The notes under the pieces are model-generated. The model made no database searches and had not been told where the DNA came from. It saw only the letters and a list, made by a program, of their open reading frames with translations. This document shows, one piece after another, positions 6,402 to 13,066 of a stretch of 13,066 nt of DNA. Positions within the stretch are counted from its first letter, which is position 1. Each line of letters starts with the position of its first letter. Source of the stretch: Candidatus Omnitrophota bacterium (GTDB taxonomy: Bacteria; Omnitrophota; Gorgyraeia; B26-G9); assembly GCA_022013205.1 (NCBI GenBank), contig JAKLQT010000259.1, positions 1 through 13,066 on the forward strand. The letters are read 5' to 3'. Both the position numbers and the translations under genes were made by a program.

Positions 6402-7969
6402 TATGGCGTTTGCCCGACAACAAACGATACTGACTGCCCTTCTCCTGCTCTGGTAAAAACTTTAGCGGACTTGGCTTTAATTCTATCGGAACTAATACCG
6501 CACTCGTTAACAAGATAATTCCTCACCTCTTGTGAGCGCTGCCGCGCGAGCTCCCGGTTAAGCTCTTGATCCCCTTCTTTTCGGGAATGTCCGACAATCA
6601 CAAGGTAGTAGCTTGACCATGACCTAAGCTTTTTCGCGAGATCCTCGATTTCCCGCCGGCTCTGAATACCGATTGTTGATTTGCCGCGTCCAAAGCTGAC
6701 CGGATTGATTTCCATTTTTCCCACCGGAACAAGCTGCTGCCATTGTTTATCAGTAAGCGGAGGAAGCTCGATATAACCTCTCATATCTTCTTTATCCAGC
6801 AGGCCTATGTCATCCGCTAATATGTTTATCTTTCTCCCCGGATGAAAATTATTTTTCTTCAATGCCTCAAGAATCTTGTCATAAAATAACTTATTGTAAT
6901 TGCCGTAAAAAGGATCGCTTTCGATAGCTGCGGTATTGACAAGCACAGCGGTAATTTTCTGGATAATGTCCTCCATATGATCAATGCCTTTTGTTTCGGA
7001 CTTATCTAAAAGGCCAAAGTGCGCGTAGTTCTCAATACTATTTTTCCACAAGATTCCTTTTACAATCTTTTCCGCCTGGCCTCTAGTCAGAGAGCCTCCG
7101 CCTGCTTTAGCGTCTTTAATTATAAGCTCTACCATATCGTTACGATAACAATACGCAGCTCTTAAATATGCCTCAACGGTTTTTCCCACAATATCCTGAT
7201 GATCGGCAAGAAATTTTCTCTGCACAACAAGAACATCAACAATGTGGCCCTTTATTTTTGATGAATCAAGAAGGATATGGCTGCCCGGCTGCTCCAGGGC
7301 TTTGGAAACATCCGGCTCCCACATAATATATGCCTTTTTATCAGCTGGGCCGGCTTTAATAAATTTTTCGTATACCTTTGTTGAGCCGTCCGCAGGCTCA
7401 ACATAATTCTTTGCCAATGATTTTAAGCTGAAATGCGCGGTTATAATCCGCGCCATAAACTCACTGGGTGAATTTGGGGTAAGCACCAATCTTGCCTGCG
7501 GATCATTCAGGCTATTTAAATTCGGGATGCTGTTTTTGTAAGCAACTACCGCGTCCGCGCCATGGGATTCATCAATACCGAGGATGATTGTTCCCGGCCA
7601 GATGCCAAGTTCCACTGAGGAAACTATGAGTGAATCCACAGTAAAAACAGCAAACTGGCATTTCCCGGCTTCGAGTTCTTTTATCCTTTGGCCATAGTCC
7701 GCGTTATCATCTTTTATATTTAAGCGGATTCTTGCCGCATTAAGTTCTTCTTTAAAGGCCTCAGAGCGTAATATACTGTACCCTGAGAAACTATCCAAAT
7801 TAATCGTGATTTCATGATCATAGCGGCTTTTGCCTGAGGTGAGGGCTTCGATCTGCCTGTTATGCCCCGGCTTAATGATGGATTTGAATACAATCGCCCC
7901 CACCAGGGAGAATACAATGCCCCATACGATTAGAACTCCAATCCACCGGACTGAATCGCTTTTACCCAT
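6398..7969 (-). CDS. Membrane-anchored solute-binding domain fused to OmpA-like domain
   Basis: This 523-residue protein has one N-terminal hydrophobic segment (about 9-31) without a clear signal peptidase site, so it is probably an inner-membrane anchor with the rest in the periplasm. Residues ~50-345 are an NMT1/SsuA-like binding domain: SPSEFMARI (167-175), IMWEPD (215-220) and LLDSSKIKGHIVD (233-245). The last parallels FDSTAIPGEIID of the importer's own binding protein. Residues ~418-519 are OmpA-like: VIVGHSRKEGD (457-467) and LARQRSQEV (474-482). The usual peptidoglycan-binding Asp of the GxxD motif is Arg463, while the Arg (478) is kept. ATG 7969 has GGAGG at 7983-7979. It may present ligand to, or gate, the downstream importer; altered cell-wall binding is inferred. 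Confidence 0.85.
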   Translation of the reverse strand: MGKSDSVRWIGVLIVWGIVFSLVGAIVFKSIIKPGHNRQIEALTSGKSRYDHEITINLDSFSGYSILRSEAFKEELNAARIRLNIKDDNADYGQRIKELEAGKCQFAVFTVDSLIVSSVELGIWPGTIILGIDESHGADAVVAYKNSIPNLNSLNDPQARLVLTPNSPSEFMARIITAHFSLKSLAKNYVEPADGSTKVYEKFIKAGPADKKAYIMWEPDVSKALEQPGSHILLDSSKIKGHIVDVLVVQRKFLADHQDIVGKTVEAYLRAAYCYRNDMVELIIKDAKAGGGSLTRGQAEKIVKGILWKNSIENYAHFGLLDKSETKGIDHMEDIIQKITAVLVNTAAIESDPFYGNYNKLFYDKILEALKKNNFHPGRKINILADDIGLLDKEDMRGYIELPPLTDKQWQQLVPVGKMEINPVSFGRGKSTIGIQSRREIEDLAKKLRSWSSYYLVIVGHSRKEGDQELNRELARQRSQEVRNYLVNECGISSDRIKAKSAKVFTRAGEGQSVSFVVGQTPY

Positions 7970-8036
7970 CAGTAGAATCCTCCCCTTGCTCCCCGGTCAT
8001 AATAAATAAAAACGGAGCCGGAAACCGTGACCGCGA

Positions 8037-8927
8037 TTATCTTTTACTTAAAAACAGAAAAAAAGCTATACCGATAATAGCCCCTACCCCAAAAATTATA
8101 CCAAAGGGAGGCATCGTTGTACCTGTTTGTTGCGTACTTCCCGGTGAAACACTTTGCGGCCTTTGCAGTGCTGCTGCAGCAACGATTGGCTGCTCAGGTA
8201 ATTTTCCGTCTCCCTCATCAATAGCAGAATCAGGTGAATTCGCAAGAGCGGCGATAATACCCGGAACCGCTTCATTTTTTAAGCCGGAAATAATCTCAAA
8301 GGCATTAGCAGCAGCCGTTGCATCATCAGGTTGAGCCCCTATCTCGGCAAGCACCTCTGAAATCGCCTGCTTTAAAGAAGCCGTATCATTGGCTTGCCTA
8401 TAGGAATGTGACAACCTTGATAAGGTATGCCTGTTTTCCATGAATACGCCGATAACATCAAGCGTAATTCCTCTAGCCATTATCTGCGGGGTATACCTAT
8501 CGACAAAACGCGGCTCCTGGGCTTCCCCGTCCGTTATCACGAGGAGCCTGTAAGTTCCGTAACCCAGCTGCTTTTGCTTTTGCTGCAATAGCCGGTCTGC
8601 GCCGATCTTCATGTATTGGCCAAGCGGTGTCATTCCTCCTGGAGAAAGAGAATCAATGGCCTGAATAAGCCGGGCATCATTTCTTGGCCCGAGATCATAC
8701 TTCCAGCCGCTGTTATTTCCAAATGATAACAAACCGATATGAGTAGTAGCCGGGACATACGCCAGCACTTCCTTTAATGCCGCTTTGGCCTGCGCTATTT
8801 TATGGCCTTCCATGGATCCGGAACAATCCATAACAATAACCAGGTTTTCGTTATATAAGCCCTCTGCTCTTAAAGGAAGCGGGAAAAACAATATTATCGC
8901 AAATAGCATCCCTATTATTTTTTTCAT
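8037..8927 (-). CDS. Secreted von Willebrand factor A (VWA) protein with C-terminal membrane anchor
   Basis: I choose ATG 8927 (296 residues): it begins MKKIIG, gives a clean signal peptide ending near LRAEG, and has GGAG (8937-8934) six bases upstream. A TTG at 8939 would overlap that ribosome site. The VWA domain has a complete metal-ion-dependent adhesion site: Asp34-x-Ser36-x-Ser38 (DCSGSM), Thr100 (GGMTPLG) and Asp133 (ITDGEA). After the domain comes a helical segment, a Pro/Ser/Thr/Gln-rich linker (about 245-272) and a terminal TM helix (about 274-293) ending in SKR. The protein should thus be tethered to the inner membrane with the VWA domain in the periplasm. VWA domains bind protein partners through a divalent metal. 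Lying between two SBP-OmpA genes, it may bridge or assemble them (inference). Confidence 0.88.
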   Translation of the reverse strand: MKKIIGMLFAIILFFPLPLRAEGLYNENLVIVMDCSGSMEGHKIAQAKAALKEVLAYVPATTHIGLLSFGNNSGWKYDLGPRNDARLIQAIDSLSPGGMTPLGQYMKIGADRLLQQKQKQLGYGTYRLLVITDGEAQEPRFVDRYTPQIMARGITLDVIGVFMENRHTLSRLSHSYRQANDTASLKQAISEVLAEIGAQPDDATAAANAFEIISGLKNEAVPGIIAALANSPDSAIDEGDGKLPEQPIVAAAALQRPQSVSPGSTQQTGTTMPPFGIIFGVGAIIGIAFFLFLSKR

Positions 8928-8980
8928 CACAATCTCCAAATTTAATCCTATATTAATTTATTCTTAAAGACATCCTGCCC

Positions 8981-10822
8981 TCAGAAGTCAAAGTCCTGAG
9001 GATTCATTGTTTCCGCAGAGGTCCTGATGATTGAGAATTCTCCTCTCATGTTCATCTTTGCTTCCCATTGATTCGCGGGTTTAGGAACTAAGGGTTCCCG
9101 TATCCCCACGCCAAAGGCCTGGATTTGTGATTCGTCGATATTTATTTTTTTACCTTTGGCATAGGCAATAAAGCTTTTCCTGATTGCCTCTGCTCTTTTG
9201 CGGGAGAGATTTAAAGCCTGCTGCGCAACAGCTCTGGCATTATATTGCGCGTGTTCAAACACGCCGCTTTCAATAAGCGATACAATCTCTGCCGTATTTT
9301 TAAGGCCTAAAGGTTTTCCATTAAAAAAATACTCCCATGCCCCTTTTTTCCCGCTTTTCTGCAAAATCCCTTTATTAATGCCTGCTTCGATCAATGTCTT
9401 CAGGGCAAGCGTAGGATCTGCATGCCCCCTGACCGCAAGCACAGCCGCGCCAAACTGCTCCATGCCTTTTAAAACCTCATCAAAATCAGGCGCGTATTCA
9501 TCCGGAGAAAAATCAATCTGGTTGGCATCAAATTTAATCGTGAACGAGGCTATTGTCTTTTCATCCAGCCCGCCTCTTTGCGTAAGCTCCTCAATCTCCT
9601 GCTGTACAGCTTCAGCTTTAAATCTTTGCCCTTTCGCCAAATCAGTCTTTGTCAGATAATTCAAAAAAACCGCCGAATTATAATCAAGGTCATGTTTGCT
9701 GATGGGAACCTTATTTTCCACAATACCCAGTTTCTTTACCAATTCCAGAGACCTATCCATAAACACATCGAATCCATGTTTATTATCCGCAGCAGAGAAA
9801 AAGGCAACATTGCCGGGGTGCCCGGCCAAAACCGCGTCCGCCAATAACCCATAGGCATCCTCTTCCAGCGTCGGGATTACTTCTTTGCCGTAGATGTCTT
9901 GTGTCATCTGAAGTAATTTCATGAATTTTGACGACCCCTTAGATTCATATTGCTTTCTTAATTCGATAACTTCTTCCGCGGCTTTCAGGTATCCGGCAAC
10001 AAATTTTTCAACCCAGGCCTTGTTCTGATAGTAGAAATCGCTTCTGGCCACATAAACATCGGCAATGGAATAACTCATATTAGCCGTTGATACCAGAACC
10101 CGCGCCCCAGCCACTGTTCCTTCTGCCCCGGTACCTGTGTTCTCAAGGCCTCCGCTAAGGCCGATCATGTCCGGGGTTATCACAAATGCCGCCGCCACAT
10201 CATTATTTATACGAAAAATTTCCGCCGGGCTATTTGAAGACGCGGATAGATCCCTGGCCCAAACAACTTCAATATCATCCCATGTGAGTTTGGCTGTTCT
10301 GAGGATATCATCAAGCATACCGACATGAGGCCCGCCGCTTTGGAGAACTATTTTTTTTCCTTTAAGATCGTTTATCGTTTTTATTCCTTTCCTGACGACG
10401 CAATGATCTCCGGCAGACCAGGTCAATTGCATTACCATAACGCCTTTGGTTTTAGGATCAGACGCGATCAATTCAGATGCCTGGGCCATCATCCTAAACG
10501 TTCCTCTGAGAAACGGGCTCTTACCTTCCATATATTCCCTTGCCTGCTGATAAAGATCATCTCTTACAACAAGTTCGATATTAAGCCCCAGTTTATCGAA
10601 TATTGAATCCTTTGTTGTTTTTAGCCCGCCGTTGGCATAAAACGTTACCATATCCCCTCCCCAGGTAATAACCGGGATTTGGATTGGAGCCGCTGTATTT
10701 ACATCAGCAACCTTTACTTTACCTACACGCTCTTTAAAGCTTTGCGCAAACACCGTCACTTGAAATAGCAACACACTTAGAAGAACAGCTATGAGTATCG
10801 CCGTTTTATTTTTTTTAATCAC
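8981..10822 (-). CDS. Secreted solute-binding domain fused to OmpA-like peptidoglycan-binding domain
   Basis: This 613-residue protein is the first gene after the promoter. Start is GTG 10822, six bases after AAGGAGG (10835-10829). A signal peptide ends in VFA (about residue 26). Residues ~45-400 are an NMT1/SsuA-like periplasmic binding domain: ITWGGDM (52-58), then GDHCVVRKGIKTINDLKGKK (138-157), the typical segment of this superfamily. Residues ~425-600 form an OmpA-like domain: FDANQIDFSP (431-440), VRGHADP (464-470) and LSRKRAEAI (539-547). They are split by an insert of about 65 residues holding a W-E-Y-F-F-N-G-K-P-L segment. The usual peptidoglycan contacts, Asp469 and Arg543, are both present. 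Probable role: a ligand receptor fixed to the cell wall, feeding or sensing for the importer encoded downstream. The ligand is unknown. Confidence 0.85.
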   Translation of the reverse strand: MIKKNKTAILIAVLLSVLLFQVTVFAQSFKERVGKVKVADVNTAAPIQIPVITWGGDMVTFYANGGLKTTKDSIFDKLGLNIELVVRDDLYQQAREYMEGKSPFLRGTFRMMAQASELIASDPKTKGVMVMQLTWSAGDHCVVRKGIKTINDLKGKKIVLQSGGPHVGMLDDILRTAKLTWDDIEVVWARDLSASSNSPAEIFRINNDVAAAFVITPDMIGLSGGLENTGTGAEGTVAGARVLVSTANMSYSIADVYVARSDFYYQNKAWVEKFVAGYLKAAEEVIELRKQYESKGSSKFMKLLQMTQDIYGKEVIPTLEEDAYGLLADAVLAGHPGNVAFFSAADNKHGFDVFMDRSLELVKKLGIVENKVPISKHDLDYNSAVFLNYLTKTDLAKGQRFKAEAVQQEIEELTQRGGLDEKTIASFTIKFDANQIDFSPDEYAPDFDEVLKGMEQFGAAVLAVRGHADPTLALKTLIEAGINKGILQKSGKKGAWEYFFNGKPLGLKNTAEIVSLIESGVFEHAQYNARAVAQQALNLSRKRAEAIRKSFIAYAKGKKINIDESQIQAFGVGIREPLVPKPANQWEAKMNMRGEFSIIRTSAETMNPQDFDF

Positions 10823-10828
10823 TCTTAT

Positions 10829-10835
10829 CCTCCTT
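10829..10835 (-). promoter_or_regulatory. Ribosome binding site deciding a GTG start
   Basis: AAGGAGG with six bases to the GTG at 10822. It supports initiation at this non-ATG codon, since the residues that follow are a proper signal peptide and there is no nearby ATG in frame upstream. Confidence 0.75.
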
Positions 10836-10888
10836 CTTTTTAATACCGCGTTAACTTTTATTCCTTAACCCCTATTTAATATTTAATC

Positions 10889-10912
10889 CATTAGCGCTTC
10901 AGAATTCTAATG
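10889..10912 (-). other. Small hairpin in the 5' leader of the operon
   Basis: Arms CATTAG and CTAATG pair around a 12-nt loop within the predicted leader RNA, about 20-45 nt after the predicted transcription start. It does not match any riboswitch I recognise. Confidence 0.3.
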
Positions 10913-10939
10913 TTATGGAAATAATTTTGTTTAACATCT

Positions 10940-10968
10940 ATTATAAATCCAATAGAGATAATTTTCAA
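10940..10968 (-). promoter_or_regulatory. Sigma70-type promoter of the SBP/VWA/PspA/ABC/AAA operon
   Basis: On the minus strand, TTGAAA (10968-10963) and a consensus TATAAT (10945-10940) are separated by exactly 17 bases. Transcription should begin near 10933, giving a 5' leader of about 110 nt before GTG 10822. This is the only near-consensus promoter I found, and it sits in the only intergenic region separating the helicase gene from the rest, so it probably drives the eight or more genes downstream. Confidence 0.75.
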
Positions 10969-10975
10969 GAATTAT
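10958..10975. promoter_or_regulatory. Possible operator overlapping the -35 hexamer
   Basis: The half-sites ATAATT and AATTAT are perfect complements around a 6-base centre that lies over the -35 box of the operon promoter. A regulator bound here would block RNA polymerase. The halves are only A/T, so chance is a real alternative. Confidence 0.3.
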
Positions 10976-11004
10976 AACAGTGGAGTTTACCCATTTTTTA
11001 CTGT

Positions 11005-11032
11005 ATAGGAAAGTATAAAAATACTTTCCTAT
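11005..11032. other. Perfect 12-bp hairpin downstream of the helicase gene
   Basis: The arms ATAGGAAAGTAT and ATACTTTCCTAT are exact complements with a 4-nt loop. The hairpin begins about 70 bases after the helicase stop and ends about 36 bases upstream of the -35 box of the next operon. No T-tract follows on the minus strand, so it is at best a non-canonical terminator or an mRNA-end protector for the helicase transcript. The position fits a boundary between two transcription units. Confidence 0.55.
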
Positions 11033-11102
11033 CTCCGCCTGATTTGCTTCGCAAGTTTCTTTTATTCACAACTCACCCTTCCCGCTTCTTTTATGCGCTA
11101 AA

Positions 11103-13066
11103 TTATATGGCACAGCTAATAAGCGCTTCGTCATCAGTAATCTTCCCGCTGGTGATACTGCCATCTGCATCCCGCATTATCTTTAAACGTTTCTCTATTT
11201 CTATCCCAAAATCAAATATCCAGGAATACATTTCCCGGGCGCGTTTATCCCTGGATTCCCGCGTAAGCGCTTCCAGCGTGCGCCGGTTGCCGACAATCAC
11301 GGTTTTTTCAATCGCGCGCGTAATACTGACCAAGGTCAAAGCCGGGTTTTCAACTATCTTCTCCTCATCGAACAAAAATGAAAACGGATTAGCATGGTTA
11401 TTAGTACTTTCTGATAACCCCGGTAAATCCTCATCCTTAATGCTGCGGCCTAAAGACACTAAAACCACTTTATTCTGCCCGCCTTGTATCCGCATAGAGG
11501 TGATAACGTTTTGTTTCAAGATTGCTTTTTGTTCGGGTTTTAAAACCGGGTCATCATCGATAAGTTCACGGATCAATTCTATCTGTCTGTTATAGGGCGT
11601 AATTATGGTAATATCCTCTGCAATATAAAGCTTTCCGTCTTTGCCTTTTTTTTGTAAAAATTCCTTAACCTTATCCACAATTAATGTTGCCTCATCCAAA
11701 ACCATGTAACTGCCGGTTAAAAGATCCTTTTCTTCATATAATTGCCCCGGCCAGCCGGACGTATCTATAATCTCAAGGGTATCTTCTTCCAGGATATCCC
11801 CATTTTCCTTGCTGTAACTTTCAAACTCACAAACCCCTTCATACCATTTTTGGCCAAGTTCGACGATAATCCAATGATTGCGGAAATTTTTAAAAAGCCC
11901 GAATACATTTTGCTTTAGACTGCCCATCAACTCTTCAAAAAAACTATATTCATATCTATCAATGCACGCCTTCATTTGTCTGTCAATCTCAGTGTTATTT
12001 TTATTTATCAGAAGTTTAAACTGCTCAATAAGTTCTTGCCGCTGTTTACGGCTTAACTGCGCGGAAATTTTATAGGGCTTAAATTGAATATGGTCACCAA
12101 ATAAAAATAAGGCCTCGGGATTAAGCAGGTATATGGCTGTAATTAATTCCGGATAATTAATCAATGCCGCCTCATCTACAACCACGGTTAAGCCTTTAAG
12201 AGAGAGTGCGGAATCCGGAGCGTTAAGCATCTTAATTAACCAGTCAAACACTCCGCCCATAACCGTTGCCGTTAACAAAAATCCGTTATCCTCCGAATTT
12301 TCATTTATACGATCATAGCCTTTTTTAAAATTTTCCCAAGCTTTGCTGGATTGACGCGCGAACATATCCTGAACCGACGCGTTGAAGCGGCCTTCCACGT
12401 TTCCGCAGCGCATAACCGGCATGCCTTTTTTACCGGCACGAAGGGTTATTTCATCTGTTATCGGATGCTGCGGCGCAATCACTAAAACCGGGCTCTTGTT
12501 TTGAAGAATAATTTGTTCTACGCCTTCAATCAATTCGGTAGTCTTTATGGTACCAAAGCCGCCATAAATCAGGCCGAATTTGTATTTCAGCATACAATCC
12601 GTGATATTTTCCGGCTGGCCGATAAAAGAATCCTGCTCCGGAGCTTTTAACTGCAATAAATAATCCGCGCATTCAACCCCTGTGCTACCGCTGTTTTTTA
12701 ATTCCTCTACGATTGTCTGAAGCGTTTCCGACTGTAACTCTTCAGAATTTGTATTGGTTTCAATAAATACACTTTTCACCTTGTTAAGTTCTGTTTCCGG
12801 TATTTTTGAAAACTCCGCAGAGCGAGAGCCATTAGCAAACAATAGTAAAATTTTATTCGTGCCTAAAGGCATTGGAGATTTAAAGACAAAATCCTTGTCC
12901 GCGACACTAAGCAGCACATCGCTTGCGTCTTTTAATTCTGTAAGTTCGGATGGTTCTTTGAGAGTAAGAACTATACTCTCAGGAAAGCGTTCGACAGAAT
13001 CCACCTGCAGTACATTTCTACTGCTTAGAACTTCTATCATATTGTCCATTAATCTTATCTGGCCTG
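11103..13066 (-). CDS. SF1 (UPF1/AAA_12-like) helicase-family ATPase, probably 5'-truncated, altered Walker A
   Basis: The frame is open to the window edge. The first internal ATG (13049, giving 648 residues) lacks a ribosome site, so the true start may lie outside; the numbering below uses that ATG. Helicase motifs appear in order: motif I GGFGTIKT (163-170), motif II VDEAA (291-295), motif III GDHIQ (318-322), motif IV TIITPYNRQ (481-489), motif V RIQGGQNKVVLVSLGRS (520-536) and motif VI VSITRA (574-579). This is the UPF1-like SF1B arrangement. In motif I the glycine before Lys-Thr of GPPGTGKT is Ile168, so nucleotide binding may be altered. The N-terminal ~150 residues are a domain I do not recognise. 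It appears to end its own transcription unit: a hairpin and a strong promoter separate it from the next genes. RNA or DNA as substrate cannot be told. Confidence 0.82.
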   Translation of the reverse strand, partial: GQIRLMDNMIEVLSSRNVLQVDSVERFPESIVLTLKEPSELTELKDASDVLLSVADKDFVFKSPMPLGTNKILLLFANGSRSAEFSKIPETELNKVKSVFIETNTNSEELQSETLQTIVEELKNSGSTGVECADYLLQLKAPEQDSFIGQPENITDCMLKYKFGLIYGGFGTIKTTELIEGVEQIILQNKSPVLVIAPQHPITDEITLRAGKKGMPVMRCGNVEGRFNASVQDMFARQSSKAWENFKKGYDRINENSEDNGFLLTATVMGGVFDWLIKMLNAPDSALSLKGLTVVVDEAALINYPELITAIYLLNPEALFLFGDHIQFKPYKISAQLSRKQRQELIEQFKLLINKNNTEIDRQMKACIDRYEYSFFEELMGSLKQNVFGLFKNFRNHWIIVELGQKWYEGVCEFESYSKENGDILEEDTLEIIDTSGWPGQLYEEKDLLTGSYMVLDEATLIVDKVKEFLQKKGKDGKLYIAEDITIITPYNRQIELIRELIDDDPVLKPEQKAILKQNVITSMRIQGGQNKVVLVSLGRSIKDEDLPGLSESTNNHANPFSFLFDEEKIVENPALTLVSITRAIEKTVIVGNRRTLEALTRESRDKRAREMYSWIFDFGIEIEKRLKIMRDADGSITSGKITDDEALISCAI

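Noticed and set aside
7994..8033. Terminator between the VWA and second SBP-OmpA genes
   Set aside because: CGGTCA/TGACCG pair at the ends and a short ACGG/CCGT stem is followed by TTTTTATTT on the minus strand, but a 4-bp stem is too weak to call a terminator. It might be a weak attenuator.
8037..8939. TTG start at 8939 for the VWA gene
   Set aside because: The TTG overlaps the GGAG ribosome site; ATG 8927 gives proper spacing and a textbook signal peptide.
11044..11595. Plus-strand open frame of 183 codons
   Set aside because: It lies antisense to the helicase C-terminal part with its conserved motifs, its translation is Ser/Phe-rich without recognisable domains, and it has no ribosome site. 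The same reasoning removes the other plus-strand open frames (3031-3312, 4877-5188, 5612-5914, 9198-9659, 9578-9847, 10137-10606).

Overview
The window is a compact, one-directional block from a diderm (Gram-negative-type) bacterium. Every gene lies on the minus strand, so transcription runs from high to low coordinates. The base composition is moderately AT-rich, most genes have strong AGGAGG-type ribosome binding sites, and two start codons are GTG. Signal peptides and OmpA-type peptidoglycan-binding domains argue for a periplasm. The interspersed palindromes would fit an uncultured lineage with a repeat-rich genome (Omnitrophota-, PVC- or Desulfobacterota-like), but the sequence does not settle the taxonomy.

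Layout in transcription order: (1) 13066-11103, an SF1 (UPF1/AAA_12-like) helicase with an altered Walker A, probably cut at its 5' end by the window edge. (2) 11102-10823, an intergenic region with a 12-bp perfect hairpin and a very good sigma70-type promoter (TTGAAA-17-TATAAT) facing the rest of the window. (3) 10822-8981, a secreted NMT1/SsuA-like solute-binding domain fused to an OmpA-like domain. (4) 8927-8037, a secreted von Willebrand factor A protein with an intact MIDAS and a C-terminal membrane anchor. (5) 7969-6398, a second, membrane-anchored solute-binding/OmpA fusion. (6) 6397-6193, an island of palindromic hairpins. (7) 6192-5455, a two-TM protein with a cytoplasmic helical tail. 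(8) 5397-4558, a PspA/IM30-like (ESCRT-III superfamily) coiled-coil protein. (9) 4487-3444, 3425-2619 and 2614-1661, a complete NitT/TauT-type ABC importer (binding protein, permease, ATPase). (10) 1664 to beyond base 1, a two-domain AAA+ ATPase with a degenerate first and an intact Cdc48/Vps4-like second ATPase domain.

The most interesting reading is that genes 3 to 10 form one envelope-spanning system of about 11 kb. One ABC importer core is served by three different binding proteins, two of which could be tethered to peptidoglycan. A VWA protein may act as adhesion or assembly partner in the periplasm. A PspA-like membrane-coating polymer and a classical AAA+ remodeller sit on the cytoplasmic side. 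The PspA-like/AAA+ pairing resembles ESCRT-III/Vps4 logic. The substrate is unknown. The importer's binding protein resembles, from memory, the family found next to urea (guanidine) carboxylase genes, but no such enzyme is in the window.

No RNA genes, CRISPR arrays, transposases or phage genes were seen. No gene-free stretch exceeds 300 bases.
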